Shown here piece after piece: positions 1 through 12,105 of a stretch of 64,000 nt of DNA. The notes beneath the pieces were generated by a model. That model was not told where the DNA came from, did not search any database, and was given only the letters and a program-made list of their open reading frames with translations. The translations under genes and the position numbers were made by a program. Numbering within the stretch: position 1 is the first letter of the stretch; every line of letters begins with the position of its first letter. The stretch is from Sipunculus nudus (Eukaryota; Annelida; Sipuncula; Golfingiida; Sipunculidae): positions 53,535,070 to 53,599,069 of the forward strand of contig CM049320.1 in NCBI GenBank assembly GCA_026874595.1. Direction: 5' to 3'.

Positions 1-704
1 CCCCCTGGAAATTCAGGGGTTTATTTCAGAGCTCATATGGAAATGTTCATAAGCTCATTCATACAAACGACAGATATTTTGCACTCAGAACAATAACACT
101 GTACATGCTTTTTTAGCACGGACCAACATACACATTGTATGATGAAATATGTAATGTTTATAAAGTGAACCCATACTAACCCCCCCCCCCCCCCTTCTCA
201 TTGCCCTCTACCACCGTCTCCTATATTCATCAAAGGAGACATCGACGAGATGTGCATTGAGAATAGTAATTAAACTTTACTTTAAAACAGAAGATTTATG
301 TAATATTTAACAATAAATTAACTTCAGTTAACTACATGTCGTTGAATGGCAAATAGTCATCTTTTAATTACAAATGTTTACATTAATGAGATCACAAAGG
401 TAATTTTACATTTCTAATTATGATGTTAATTAAATAGAACCAAATATTCCAAAATTTTACCCTATCTATAAGGAATGTATATGATGTAATCTAACTATGA
501 TGATCTTCCGTGTATTTTTCATATAAATTTGAGTACCCCAAATTTAACATAGGATCCGCCCCCGTTACACTGAGAAGATTTGGTGGAACTAATAAAAAAT
601 GTTAATATATTAACCAAACTTCATCTCCACCAAATTTGGTACTTTTTATCACAGTCTGAACAATTCTTCTGTATTTTGCCATTAACCGCTGCACTAATCA
701 TATT

Positions 705-900
705 GTCCCCGCTTCTCGAAACGGGGGACATCGATTTGGGTATGTCTGTCTGTCCTTCTGACTGTCTGTCCGTCAAGTTTTCGTTTCCGTGAGCTAACTT
801 TCCGAAGTGTTGTCCGATTTCATTAAGGTTTCGGCTAGTGATTGCTCTCATGCTTCTTTGCTTGGGATTAGTTTTGGAGTGTCTGTCTGAAAATTTATTA
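705..900. repeat. Hairpin-headed dispersed repeat fragment (copy 1)
   Basis: A short inverted repeat (GTCCCCG ... CGGGGGAC around a CTTCTCGAAA loop) at 705-729 is followed by a TCTGTCTGTCC-type pyrimidine-rich run and a body ending in GGGATTAG. The same block is at 38594-38790. The hairpin plus GTCTGTCC run resembles the ends of other repeats in this window, so it is probably a transposable-element end. The short open frames over it look non-coding. Confidence 0.45.
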
Positions 901-1569
901 TTACCAGCTCCAAAACAAACAAAAAACCCTTTGGTTCAACAATAAAAATTATGACATGAGGAGAACATCTTCAGGTGGCAATGAATATTAAAACACAGGG
1001 ACTCTGACATGCGAAGACATCTTCAGGGAATAAAAAAACTAAAACATATTGAGAAGGCAATCATGAAGATCACAGGAAGCTAAAATATCTAGAGGCAGAA
1101 GCGGAGAACATATATTCCACGAATCTGCTTGTTATCATTAATTTAGATGTTAAGACTCAGTTGGAAAAAGAATTATGGCTGTACATTAAGTATATAAGAA
1201 ACGTTTGGCAATAACTTAGGAGAAACTATTAATATTTAATTTAACTGGATCACCATATTAGGGTCTTTCCGACTAAAGCGAGCATTTGGGAGTCTCGATC
1301 TGATTTGCTAGAGATACACGATTAATCAAAATAAGATTAAATGTCGGAATGAATCGCCTACAGTGCGGTTGATTTGCATAGAATGCCTATAAATTTGCAG
1401 GGACAACTGTGCTCGCAACACGTTGAGACTCCATACGAATTAGTGATGAATGTTTCGAGCTAGCGGGTAGCACATTTAATATTCGCTTCTAATCATGTGT
1501 AACATTGACACGTCCGCATCGAGTCCCTGAGGCTTCAGTTGGTAATCATCAGTTATATTTTTGTTTCAG

Positions 1570-1857
1570 GCTATGTGTCACTGAGTGATATCGGGATCCG
1601 TGATATGGAGACGTTTACTGATCAGGTAAAACCAAGTCTCCGCTGTGTGCGGGAAGAGTTTGTCGAATATTGTGGTTACGGCGGAAGGAAGGACCTTCTG
1701 GAAGGTGGCGGGTTATATGAAGTCGTCCCCACATACCCAAGCCGGCAGGTCGCTGGCCACTTCTTCAGGGCATCCAAGGGAAATGACCCCCCGTCAGCCG
1801 AGCTAAGTCGTTGTCTGAAGAGAAGCCATGTCGTGTTTACCAACATGGAATTGTACG
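1570..1857 (+). CDS. VPS62/DUF946-like gene A, exon a (copy 1)
   Basis: Exon bounded by TTTGTTTCAG and GTAAGT, 288 nt, phase 1 to phase 1, fully open. It encodes a Gly-Tyr-Val-Ser-Leu start, then KPSLRCVREEFV, then AGHFFRASKGNDPPS and RCLKRS. The order GYxxLxDI, RCVRxxxV, a GxFF block and a CLK motif fits the repeat of VPS62/DUF946 proteins (known from plants and fungi; animal function unclear). The homologous exon d of the same gene repeats the GYxSL...FRCVRDDYV pattern, so the protein holds at least two such units. Exons upstream of copy 1 would lie outside the window. The family call rests on remembered motifs, not a search. Unlike copy 2, this exon is intact. Confidence 0.68.
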
Positions 1858-2748
1858 GTAAGTAGTTATTTGCTTGTATAGACGGTCCATAATAGGTTGG
1901 TTGTAAGTTTGATTGAGGCCAAAGGTTCACATCATCGGTTGAACCAGTGGTCAGACCAAGCATAACCGTGAACGGTTCTTAGTTCTTCCCAGAGATGAGG
2001 TGTTATACACCATCAAGCCCTGAGGCCTCTACATCTGTGGCTTAGCCATGAAACAAGCATAAGTGCAATTTGGTGAAAGCAAACAGACAGAAAGGGAGTC
2101 ACTTCAGGAATAATTTGCCTTAGAAAGGACAAAACCACAAAAAAAAAAACTTTAAAGGAAAATTCAGATGAGCCATTTTTGAAGGTCTTTAAATTACAAC
2201 TTTTTTTCATCCAGAACCACCCGCATATGTCGAACAATCAATAAAAATTCAATTCATAGCCGCCTTTTTGTTAATCACCAAGTGCGTTTTATGCATTTCT
2301 AGCAACCAACTTCTGTTCATAACCAACCAAACACCTCGCTAAAACGCACCTTTCAAATATTCATTTAGCATTAGCTATCCTTCAATTGCATGTCTGTTAT
2401 TTTTTTTAAATGCGACCAACAGAAAGTACAATAACAGAAAGCACAATTGATTTTCATTGAAAAAATATAGGGTTACACAACACAGCACTACATCTCCAGG
2501 CCAGGGTTACAGCCTTAATTCAGCACCACGTTACTCCAATTTTTTTTCAAAACTTTGTTCTTTTTAATAGAAGTTTCATGCGTGTTTACACACACCGAGT
2601 AAAACCTCGCCTAACACCACCTCTCTTCAGCGACCACTTCAGAATAACTACAGTCCAAATTCTGTTTGCTCTTTTTTTCAGACCTCACATAGACGACAAC
2701 TATGACTTTATCGAAGTCCCGTTGGTGGTCGTAATTCCGAAATTCCAC

Positions 2749-2751
<3 letters not shown>

Positions 2752-2796
<45 letters not shown>
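2752..2796. repeat. (TA)n microsatellite (copy 1)
   Basis: 45 bp of TA; 63 bp at the matching site 40669-40731 in copy 2. Confidence 0.95.
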
Positions 2797-2805
<9 letters not shown>

Positions 2806-3529
2806 CTGATGGAAGAAACTGAACTTCATATTTTTAATATATCTCGCAAAGAAAAAAAGTTAAATAAGATTGTGTGTACAGAATTATTTCAAGGCAAATT
2901 CCGTTCACTTAAAACAAAAACTATATCTTCGCTTTATCAATACAATATATTATTTTTTGCCAAATACGTAGATTATATTTTATATCGTAGTTTTATCGAT
3001 AATCCCCTGCGGATAACTGATCTCCACTTTCTTTCTGATATCTAGCCCTGATTTTATCGATGAACAAGGGCTAAAGTGGCCCGTTGATCGATATTAACAT
3101 TCTATGAATTTCTCATTAATCGTGCACGTGATCTATTTCTTTTGAATGCATAAAATTGCTCGTGTCCGTATAGTTTGACTACGGGAATAATGTAACCATG
3201 CACTGTGCGTGAGTTGGATTTTCCTCTTGCTGATAAGTTTAATTCATATATAGCCAGGCAACAATCTAAAATACGCTGCTAATTGAATCAATACTCTGTT
3301 ACCGTATCGAACATAATCACAGTTAAATATATATTAGGGATGTATTTATTGAATTATCCCATGCATTAATGTGAATATAAAAGAGGCATTTGTTTCTCGC
3401 GCTGGTAAACTGCCACTGAGGATGTTCTTGCTTCTCTAATGTTACAACTAGTTTTCGTTTTAGGAGGCTATGGTCTGTATGATATCTCGCTTATATGGGT
3501 TTATTATTGGTACTTTTTTCTTATTTCAG

Positions 3530-3556
3530 CTCCATTTACTGCGAACACACTTCCAG
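3530..3556 (+). CDS. Gene A micro-exon b (copy 1), 27 nt
   Basis: A 27-nt segment between a long pyrimidine tract ending TTATTTCAG and GTATGT. In phase 1 it reads APFTANTLP and links exon a to exon c without shifting frame. It is identical in copy 2 (41465-41491). Its size makes it uncertain, but the phases on both sides match. Confidence 0.5.
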
Positions 3557-3785
3557 GTATGTCATCATTCTGGTAACACTTCTTTCCAAAGTAGTATAAA
3601 AAATTGTTCATTATTGATGCATTTAAATATTTCCACACGCACACACGAAGCCAAAATATACCATTTATAGATGTGCCTTTCTGATTATACTTACTTTGTG
3701 CAAAGCGCATAGGGTGAAGTGTGATATTAATATCTTTAAACCCAAGAGCAAACTTGCCAACAGATGCCTATGACGGGTTTTAATA

Positions 3786-5050
3786 GTTCAGCTGACTGTA
3801 TGTCATCTGAGATATGAGCTATACCGATAATGTTTGTCTGGCGTCTGTCAGTCCGTTAACAGGGCACAACCGTTAGACCTAGACATTTATATGAGCACCC
3901 TGAATGTCAGAAGGGGATAAATCGTATTTGTAAGCCTAGAATCTTCTAACACAACATCCTACGAGGTTCTTAGCAAATCACCTTAGAAACCTGAAATAAG
4001 GTCATGATGAAACTCATTTTGCGACCCACAAGCCGAAAAAGCATTTTGATCACCCAGACAGTCAGTCAGGGCACATATTGTATCTGTTATGCCTAGAATC
4101 TTCTAACGTAACATTATAAGACGTCTTTTATTGCTGTCCTTGGAAACCTGAAATTAGGTCACCATGACCTGTATTTTGAGACCTATAGGAAGGCTGTCGA
4201 ACACAAAAACCAGGCAGGTTCTAGGCACATCTTTTGGAAACCTGAAATTAGGTCATGGTGACGTATATTTTGCAACTTGGACAGAAAAAAAAACTTTGAG
4301 CACCCAGACAGACGGGGTTCAAGTTGTATCCATTAGGCCCAGAACATTCTAACATAATATTCCGGGAGGTCCCAGGAAAATGTCCTTGGAAACATGAAAT
4401 TGGGTCACTGTGACCTATATCCTGCAACCTGTAGGGAAAAAGGTGTCATTTGAGCACCCTGAATGTAAGAAGGGCCAAACCAAATTGGAGGCGTTAGGGC
4501 TAGAATCTTCTATAGCAACACTCAACAAGTTCTAGGCAAGTCTCTTTGGGAACCAGAAATTATGTCATGGTGCACAGGCTATATTTTATGCGCTATGAGT
4601 CGAAAAATATGAATTTGAGCATCCAGATAGACAAGGTACAGATTTGTATCTATTTTCATTTGAACCTTACATTGAAAAGTCTAAGGTCCTTGGCGAGTCT
4701 TCTTTGAATCCTGAAATAAGGTGACTTAATTCTTATAATACAGCCAGATAGGGCTCAAATTGGATCATTAAACCATAAAATCTTCCAACACAACATCCAG
4801 GGAGATCTTAGCAAATTCCACTGGAAACCTGCACGTGACAGGCAAAAAACATGAGTACCTTTAACATCAGATGGGTATAAAAATTAGGCCTTAGAAAACC
4901 AGACATTGGGTCATGGTAACCTATATTCTGCGAGCTATTTACCAGATTTTGAGAACCCAGACAGACAGGGTACAAATGGTATCCAAATCCTCGGAACCCT
5001 CTATTGTGAAATCCAGGGGGGGGGGGGTCCTGGCCAGGTCTCCTATAAAT
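3786..5050 (-). repeat. Pearl-like tandem core array (copy 1)
   Basis: Left end CAGCTGACTGTATGTCATCTGAG and TGTCTGGCGTCTGTCAGTCCG followed by AACAGGGCACAACCG, then diverged units of about 150 bp (AATCTTCTAAC.., GAAACCTGAAATTAGGTCA, GACCTAT.., TTTTGAGCACCC), ending near a poly-G run at 5018. It sits in the intron between gene A exons b and c. Unit content differs from copy 2: one unit present at 41925-42080 is missing here, and copy 1 carries one unit that copy 2 lacks. Confidence 0.7.
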
Positions 5051-6073
5051 CCTATTTTCAATTGAGTGTCCCCGCGGTAACATACCAAGGATTCGATGGA
5101 TTTTTCCCGAAACTCGACATACTTTTAACCAAAAGATGATATCGTCCAAGTTCGATTTTAGACCAAATCCATGCATATTTAGAAAAGGTCAGAAGTCACA
5201 AGGCTATTTTATGTTGTCGCCGAGATAACTTATCAGGAATATGATGAATTTTGATGAAGGTCAACATAAATATTAACCAATATGATATCTCACCTTTATT
5301 CGATTTCTTGCATAATCCATGAGGTCAGAGTTCTCCTGACTTAAATCTCCTGATTTAAAATCTTTGCAAAATTCACGCATATCTAATTAGGTCAGAGGTC
5401 ACAAGACGTAAGATGGGCGTATTATGCATGTTTGCGGTGCTCATATTTACAATTCAACCCCGTGGTCACTGTTTTTGTGGTTTACGCCAACGATACTTAG
5501 AATTCATGACCAAATGTCGTCTTCATTTTATCTTTAAAGCCTCAAATAAAAGTGATTGATTCTCCAGGTTTCAAGACCAGGGCTAGCAAAGGGCAAAGTA
5601 CTGTCAGCAGATAAATGAGAGCGTGGTATGTGGTGTGCATCTAACTCAAAATTTCAAAACAGCGACACCCTACACCCTAAATGCTTTGTCAGGCGTATAA
5701 CCCCGAAGGGGAATCCCCAACGCACGTTGTGGAAAATTGTTTGAATACATGCTACGAATGTGCATTTCTGTTGGTTCAAGCTAGAATCACAGACACTTAA
5801 TTTTTTTTTTCACAGGGTGCTTTTTAGCCTGCTTTTTTAGCTTTCATGCAAAAACTGCCGACAAATTTTATTTGCCCATGAATGAATCAGATCTCATGAG
5901 GCCGCTTTTCTTTGCGCCTCCCCCCCCCCCCCCCCCACCCCCAGGCTACAGTACTGGTCCGGTAGCTATATAGGAGTAAATTATTGCGTTGCATGTATAA
6001 ATGTTTTCAAAAGTTGACTCGATTTTGAACGAGATTTTTTCGCATTCAAACATTTGCATGTTTATTTTTTTAG

Positions 6074-6314
6074 TACCTCTTTTGTTGAGAAAGACTCGTG
6101 CGACCAAGGACATCTATATGATGAGGCAGTATTTCGTGGGAGAGACGAAGGACAGAGTATATATCAGGTTTTGCCAGGTTCCTTGGCAACACCTGGGACA
6201 ACATGGACCTCCACGTGGCCACCAAACAACACTTGCCATCCATCCTCCGACCAGCAAAGGCCTTCAAAACAACCTCTCATAGCATTTCCGTTTTCCTTGT
6301 AGAATGTGAACAAG
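6074..6314 (+). pseudogene. Gene A exon c, frameshifted (copy 1)
   Basis: Bounded by a T-rich acceptor ending TTTTTTAG and by GTATTA after GAACAAG. The copy 2 version is 249 nt and open throughout. Here the exon is 241 nt: a 2-nt loss in GACAGAG(AG)TATAT shifts the frame, and the shifted frame meets a stop (AACCTCTCATAG) before the donor; a further 6-nt in-frame loss follows. About 20 bp at 6110-6130 is almost unrelated to copy 2 although everything around it aligns. This copy of gene A therefore cannot make the full protein as sequenced, unless the 2-nt gap is a base-calling error. Confidence 0.6.
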
Positions 6315-6351
6315 GTATTATTTATACTATACTTTTATTGTACTATTTTAT

Positions 6352-6352
6352 A

Positions 6353-6413
<61 letters not shown>
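6352..6413. repeat. (TA)n microsatellite (copy 1)
   Basis: Lies about 40 bp after the donor of gene A exon c. Confidence 0.95.
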
Positions 6414-6415
<2 letters not shown>

Positions 6416-8738
6416 TTACTGCATCAATAAGGCACGGACCAAGATTGCTGTGTGAAAGCTGTGTGAAAGATCATGATTTTAACACACTTTTAGACAGGAT
6501 CCGCTATACATACATTATCATAAAACTGTCAGCACTTTATCTCGTGCATATCATGGTGCATGGTGGCGCTTTATCTTATAATTTTTCACTGTAGTGCTGC
6601 CCCTTAGAGTCTGTCGAAAGTAACTATAACAGTCAGAATGATAAATATTTTAAAATGGACTTTCCGCTAACAAGTATTTTGCCACTTCGAAGCAGTGGGG
6701 TACCTAGCCTAATTGCCGCCCGGTGCGAAAGTAAAAGTTAGCGGTCTCTTAACAAAGCATTATAAAATTTCACAACATATGGAAACATATCCGGACAGAT
6801 TTTCCTTGTTACAGGATTTTATTTGAAAACAACGCAATTATATCGATGAAGTTATCAACAGACAATATTTCGTCACGCATTTAAAAAACATCACCTCTTT
6901 GCTATTGCGTTATTTAAAAGAACGTTGTGCATGATTCACATAATGTTCTAACTTAATTTATCTTGCATGATATATGATTAACTTAATTCAACATGGTAAA
7001 ACTTCATTTGGTTATTGTCATTTAGTTCTCAACGAATATAAATACATTGCCAAAAGAAAAACCACTTCTTGTTATCGCATATGACAGCAGCTACGCCTAA
7101 TTAAGCTGTGTGATATGCATAGTGCTGCAGCAAGCAAGGCGATCATACTTATGTCTCTATTCGAAACGCGGAAGAGTATTTCATGAGCTATATGTGTGCA
7201 GGGGATGTATAATGTTTGAATAAAATGTGACTTTTTGTTTAACTACAATATCCTCAAAGTTAAAACCACGTTAATCTAAAGCTACATCAGTTTCATGTTC
7301 TGCACTTTCCTCATGTTTATTTACGAACTAACGATAATTCGTTATTCAATAAAGCACTTCATTGAATTTCACATCATTATATCTTGAATTATATGATATA
7401 TTATATTATATATTTAGTAATTTGAAGGTAACACGTATATATAACGTGTCCTAGGGGCAAGGTTGGAACCATCACCCTGGACATTGGTAATAATTTGTAT
7501 TTGAAATGCAATGACATATGCCAACTTAAAGATTAAATAAATCTCACATAGTTCTGGGGGAAAGATTATTATTAAATAAAAGATCATGTCATATACGCCA
7601 AATTCTAAAACCAGTGGTAAATTAAAGGACAACCAAGGAAACATATGTAAATGCGTTTGTTTTTAACGAAAATGTTGTAAGCACATGGGAGGACCATGGA
7701 AAAGTATTTTAGGTTGTTTCAGGCAGTTTAAATGTCATGGTATTCTAGTGAAATCAATAGTGCAAGTTTATACATTACGGGAAAAGAGAACAGAATTCAT
7801 CATAACATTTTCCGGACAATGTGTAAGAGAGACACCCGTCCCCCATCAGGGTTTCTTCTTAGTTTCCTGTACACGTAGATGATCCTGAAATGTGTGCCTT
7901 TGCAAGACAGTTTCTCGGTGTCGTTCTGGCATTGCCGGTGTTCTCATAAATAAGAGCTTCAAATCTGTATTTCTTCTGGCGTAGCCTGTCTATAGAGATA
8001 ATTCGCGAAACATTTGATTTACTATTGTACAGTTTATCATTACTGAAATGATTGATATGGAGGAACAAAGCAACAAAATTACCAAACATTAAAAATGCCC
8101 ACCAATCTTTAAGAATATGTCATTTATACTTACAAATGTGTACTCTTTGAGGATCTCTTTGTGCCAACTCCTCATACTAATTCAGCGAAATGCCCCCCCC
8201 CCCTGCAACATGCACCGTCCCGTACCCCGCATCACCCCCCCCCCCCATCCCCCCGGCACGCCACTGCTTCGATGAATAGACCAACTGTTTGATACGTTTG
8301 TTTTATTCTTATGACACTCAGCGTGTGCTGAGAAGATTAAGCTGCATAACTCAGTGTACGAGTTAATCTGGTTGCATGTTTGCCAAATTCCTTCCTGTTG
8401 TCAAGCAGCTTCACGGCTTCTCCATCTCAAAGGCCTATCAACAATCCACAGGATCTGGGCCATGTATTACCATCGCCTGTCATTAACAGGAGAGTATTGA
8501 CTGCTGTTGCAGCGCAGTTTCCGGTATGACTGTCTGTATCGAAAGAATGTCTGTAGCGTATTTTAAACTGAACGAACTTTGTAAAAAAAACTGTTGTATT
8601 TATGAATAGGGAAACCACTGTGATTATCCTATGATTCATGTCATATCCCACTGAAAAAAAAACAACATATATTGACAAGTAATATATCTTTGTGTGGAGT
8701 GGCTAGGCGTTAATTATAATACATTGGTTTCCTTCCAG

Positions 8739-8989
8739 GATATTTGTCGTTAGGTCATGTGATGGGAATTGGGCCTGAACCGATGGCTGGCCTAAAAGAA
8801 ATTTTCCGCTGTGTTCGCGATGATTACGTTGGCAAAATCGGACAATTCCAGTATACGGACTATGAAGTAGGTGTGGGTATTGGATCAAAGGAAAAGGACG
8901 GGTTTTTAACTCACTGGTATATTAAATCGAGTCACAAACCAGATGAAGTTGTAGCCCTGAGATCGAATATGATACAGATCGTCACCTAA
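8739..8989 (+). CDS. Gene A terminal exon d, second VPS62-like repeat (copy 1)
   Basis: Acceptor CCTTCCAG, phase 1, open for 83 codons to a TAA at 8987-8989. It begins Gly-Tyr-Leu-Ser-Leu-Gly-His, carries EIFRCVRDDYVGKIG and GVGIGSKEKDGFLTHWYIK, and ends MIQIVT. The start and the RCVRxxYV motif match exon a, which identifies a repeated module. The copy 2 exon (46931-47181) is the same length but differs at ten amino-acid positions and only one silent codon. A poly(A) signal follows at 9122. Confidence 0.7.
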
Positions 8990-9121
8990 TCAATTCCAAA
9001 TTTATATATAAGATACCATGTATAATACACGTGATATACAGTATGTTACTTCATTACTAAATTCTAACCTGTTTAATTTCAGGTTTTTTTTTTGTGGGTT
9101 TAATATCCGGTTAACGACAAA

Positions 9122-9127
9122 AATAAA
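9122..9127 (+). terminator. Poly(A) signal AATAAA, gene A copy 1
   Basis: Canonical AATAAA about 135 bp after the gene A stop codon; conserved at 47315-47320 in copy 2. It lies in the short gap between the convergent genes A and B. Confidence 0.45.
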
Positions 9128-9437
9128 TTTTCGATGAATCATTTGCAAGTTCTCGGGTATTTTTTTATCTCTTGTGAGTCCAGGTCCTCTTGTGTAGCAA
9201 TTCTGTATTATAAAAATAATACTTGTCTGCTTTACGAAATAAGATATATGAAGTCGGAGAAACATAAAATCGCTACACAACAGGTGAAGCAACAAGTCTT
9301 GTACGATGTTTGTATGGCTGTTACAGCTGATAAGCTTTGGTGAGCGATTCGAACGTATTCCAGTCCAAACACTGCGACGGTCGAACTAATCTCTGATTCC
9401 GTGTCAACATATCCCATTATTGCGTAAAGCGTTCTGG

Positions 9438-9462
9438 CTAAGGAAGGGTACGGAGTATCGAT
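9438..9462 (-). CDS. Gene B terminal exon (copy 1), 8 codons and stop
   Basis: On the minus strand, acceptor TATTTTACAG; joined in phase 2 to the exon at 9589-9781 it reads R-SILRTLP-stop. The same segment has a longer open frame in another phase (IDTPYPSLARTLYAIMGY...), but that phase does not fit the upstream donor. The choice of frame is therefore uncertain. Confidence 0.4.
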
Positions 9463-9588
9463 CTGTAAAATAAGAAATAAGATAAATATAACAGCAGTTG
9501 AGAATTAATTAAAGGAGCCCAATCACCTATAAAGCATGTTAAGATAACACGAGAAAAAAAGCTTCTTCCCTTTATAATAAATCTGTAC

Positions 9589-9781
9589 CTGCCAAAATGT
9601 GTGCTTGATTCCCTTTGATTACTTCTGTGAAAGAGTGTTAAAAACAGTGGACCGGGCGCGACAGCAGGTGTCAACATAAACACAGTGCGTTGGGCCGTGT
9701 CCAGCGCGAAGCCACAACACGGGTGAATCAGGAGATGCCCTGACTGACTTGGCCCAAAATTATAATACATGTTCCCGCTGG
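9589..9781 (-). CDS. Gene B exon (copy 1), unrecognised family
   Basis: Minus-strand exon between acceptor GTGTTTCAG and donor GTACAG, 193 nt, phase 1 to 2. Reads ASGNMYYNFGPSQSGHLL, then a paired-cysteine segment HPCCGFALD, then a hydrophobic stretch with MLTPAVAPGPLFLTLF. The family is not recognised. Open and closely conserved in copy 2 (47877-48069). In copy 1 the gene is broken further upstream and lacks its 5' exons. Confidence 0.5.
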
Positions 9782-10032
9782 CTGAAACACCACGTATTGC
9801 GACTCTTAATCGGACCTCTAGTCACGTGACCTTGTTATGGTAAACAGTGGACTCTGTTTACCAACACGAAGAGCCATAACAAGGTGTTTAACAGCCGCTC
9901 GGATAGTTTTACTGGGAAACAGTTGTATAAAGCAAAAATGAACTGATAGTGTGAAAGAACAGGCATAATATTACTCCTGATAATGCCCCTTTAACATACG
10001 AATGTTGTAGTCTGTTAAGTCGCTTATTGGAA

Positions 10033-10134
<102 letters not shown>

Positions 10135-10460
10135 GAGTGGGGATTGTATTTCAAATGTTAATGTCTTTAACATTGCAATGTTTGGCAAGCGTCTCGAAAT
10201 ATATTCAACACGAAAAATTTTCAATTATTTAAACTGTAGGTATATCAACAAAGAATGCGTAATAATTCTTACTTTTTCTTAATTGCCTTATAATACTTAT
10301 TACCTTGCTTTCAAATTATTTGTAGTCTCATTAGAGCTATAGGTGATGAATACAGACAAAAACATGCCTGTTTTTTTTTTTTGCTTTGTGTTACACAATG
10401 CCGAGTGCATTATTAAACACATTTTTTGATGACTTTAGAAATTAATCTTGAATAAAGTAC

Positions 10461-10529
10461 CATCTTATAATCGTCAGCCCTATCCTGTTTCATTTGCATT
10501 CTTGCAAGCCAGGCACATTTATCTGGTTC
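10461..10529 (-). other. Candidate minus-strand exon in the copy 1-only block
   Basis: Bounded on the minus strand by TCTTTTTGCAG and GTACTT, it gives 23 open codons (EPDKCAWLARMQMKQD...). A second segment at 10911-10981 has similar DNA, the same kind of acceptor and a WLAIEQMKEF frame, so the pair looks like an exon duplication. The phase does not fit gene B as modelled. Copy 2 has lost this first member with the surrounding deletion. Confidence 0.25.
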
Positions 10530-10910
10530 CTGCAAAAAGAAAGAATGGATGGGTAACCAGTATATTCTTATTTGGTAAGACAATTAATTGATTAATGTAA
10601 CTCCAGGTTAGTTAGAGGACGCCTTTAACGAATGTGTAATTAAGCGTAACCACACCTTGTGAGGCCTTGTTCTGTTCCTCATGTCATCATGTATTGAAAA
10701 TCCCAATAATAAAGTTTCCAAAACAACATATAAACATAATCAAAATAGAATGCATATGTGTGCATTGGATTACAATGATGTATCAATATAATTAATAAGT
10801 AACCTTGACAATTCAATGTGTATTATTACCGCTTGACAATTTGCGATTTAATTACAAAATGTATAACTCTGGAATAACTCACCGTGTTGAAACACGTTAT
10901 ATAAACTTAC

Positions 10911-10981
10911 CTTTTAAAAGGAAAATTCCTGTGAAATTCTTTCATTTGCTCTATTGCTAGCCAGACAGATGTATCTTGTCA
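10911..10981 (-). other. Candidate minus-strand exon, paralogue of 10461-10529
   Basis: Acceptor TCCTTTTTGTAG and donor GTAAGT on the minus strand. In the frame shared with 10461-10529 the first codon is TGA; in phase 1 it would instead give a short tail ending in TAA, which could be an alternative end for gene B after exon 11951-12105. Retained in copy 2 near 48.8 kb. Confidence 0.22.
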
Positions 10982-11639
10982 CTACAAAAAGGAATGCATG
11001 TGTTTATTAAGTAAAGTCTGTGCTTGGTAATAATTAGTCAATTATATAACACCGAGTTATAAGAGAACACCTTCAGTCATTGTACAATCGGGGCAATGCC
11101 CCCCCCCCCCCCCGGTCGCATCCAGGACTCCCCGTCCTCTAGGAATTGCACTAAGTCTGATACTTATTAACTTTTCAAAAGCACTTTCACGATACTCCTG
11201 TCACGGATATCCACAGACTTGGGACTTATTTCTACATTTCATTATGTTTAATCCTGTTTTATCCTAATAAATATTATATATTTTTTTTTCATTTTGTGCA
11301 ACTGATATTTCTAATTGGAATTAAAACATTACTCTGCTGTGTGGAATCATTGTGAATTATGGTGTTTATACACAATCACTCACAGACACATTTATATGCA
11401 TCGAATTTCCTTTGCTATATATATCCAGTGGCGGATTCAGAGCGTTCGTGAGCCCCCCCCCCCCCAAAGATATATTTATTTTATTTATTAACCCAATTTT
11501 CGTGATTCATTTCCATATTTTAGGTTGTTTTTATTAATGAGCAATCATATTTTACTTAAGTTATCCACAGTGTATAACTTTCAAACGCATCATTTTAGGA
11601 TATTTATGAACAATTGCAGAACAGCTGCAGAGCGGCAGG

Positions 11640-11750
11640 CCCTTGTTGGGGTCGACCGTGAACAATCTCACGGTTTCTCTGCTGATCCCGGTACTCGAAT
11701 TCACGATATTTGCTCTGCGAAGTCCTGTGTGCTGTCGAGACCACGGATAT
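11640..11750 (-). repeat. tRNA-derived SINE-like head (copy 1)
   Basis: On the minus strand, CCGTGGTCTCGACAGC followed about 40 bp later by GTGAATTCGAGTACC recalls the A and B boxes of tRNA-derived SINEs. There is no complete cloverleaf. Copy 2 equivalent at about 49500-49610. Low confidence. Confidence 0.25.
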
Positions 11751-11950
11751 AATTATAAAACGCTCCCACATGGTAGAGCACTATCACATGGATGTATTGA
11801 ATTTATGTAATGTTATCAATGTAAATTATGTTACCTTCTCTCGTTTTAAATATCTTTGTAAGCTCTGAATTAGATTACTACCAAAATCAATGTGATTTGG
11901 CCGTTAAGTGTTGTATTAAATTTAGCTGAGCGTCATGGCCAGTGGCTCAC

Positions 11951-12105
11951 CTGTTCCGATTCCCAACACTGGAATGTTGCAAATATCTAAACAGTAAACT
12001 CCATCCTGAACAGATTTTTTCTTGCTCTAAACTTAATGCTGCCCGGTCTCCAATTGGAATGTAACCGAACATACCGGTGGGATATTACCTCTTCCTTCGT
12101 TCACA
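11951..12105 (-). pseudogene. Gene B exon with homopolymer frameshift (copy 1)
   Basis: Counterpart of the intact exon 49813-49968. Here it is 155 nt rather than 156: the T run is six instead of seven, so the minus-strand frame shifts at the Arg-Lys-Lys segment and soon hits a stop. Splice sites (CCCTGTAG and GTGAGC) are preserved. The two 5' exons of gene B also have no counterpart next to copy 1, so this gene B copy is a truncated pseudogene as sequenced. Confidence 0.6.

Noticed and set aside
181-194. Poly-C/poly-G runs (also near 5920, 8196, 11100, 15450, 17670, 18200, 43156, 44080, 46380, 48958) as G-quadruplex regulators
   Set aside because: Pure homopolymers scattered in introns and spacers with length changes between copies; no positional link to promoters or exons.
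2578-2829. Frames rich in Ile-Tyr on both strands
   Set aside because: Translations of (TA)n microsatellites; the same holds for 6203-6430, 9909-10224, 17137-17343, 40564-40764, 48308-48496, 60401-60634 and 61015-61365.
4808-5176. 122-codon minus-strand frame across poly-G
   Set aside because: Lies in the tandem core repeat and a homopolymer; no family features.
6054-6302. Second open frame over gene A exon c in copy 1 (STSFVEKDSCDQG...)
   Set aside because: It does not match the phase of the neighbouring exons, and copy 2 shows the other frame is the open, conserved one.
9438-9770. Single long minus-strand frame read as one exon
   Set aside because: Contains a clear donor at 9588 and acceptor at 9463; reading through would include the intron, and copy 2 has a stop at the donor.
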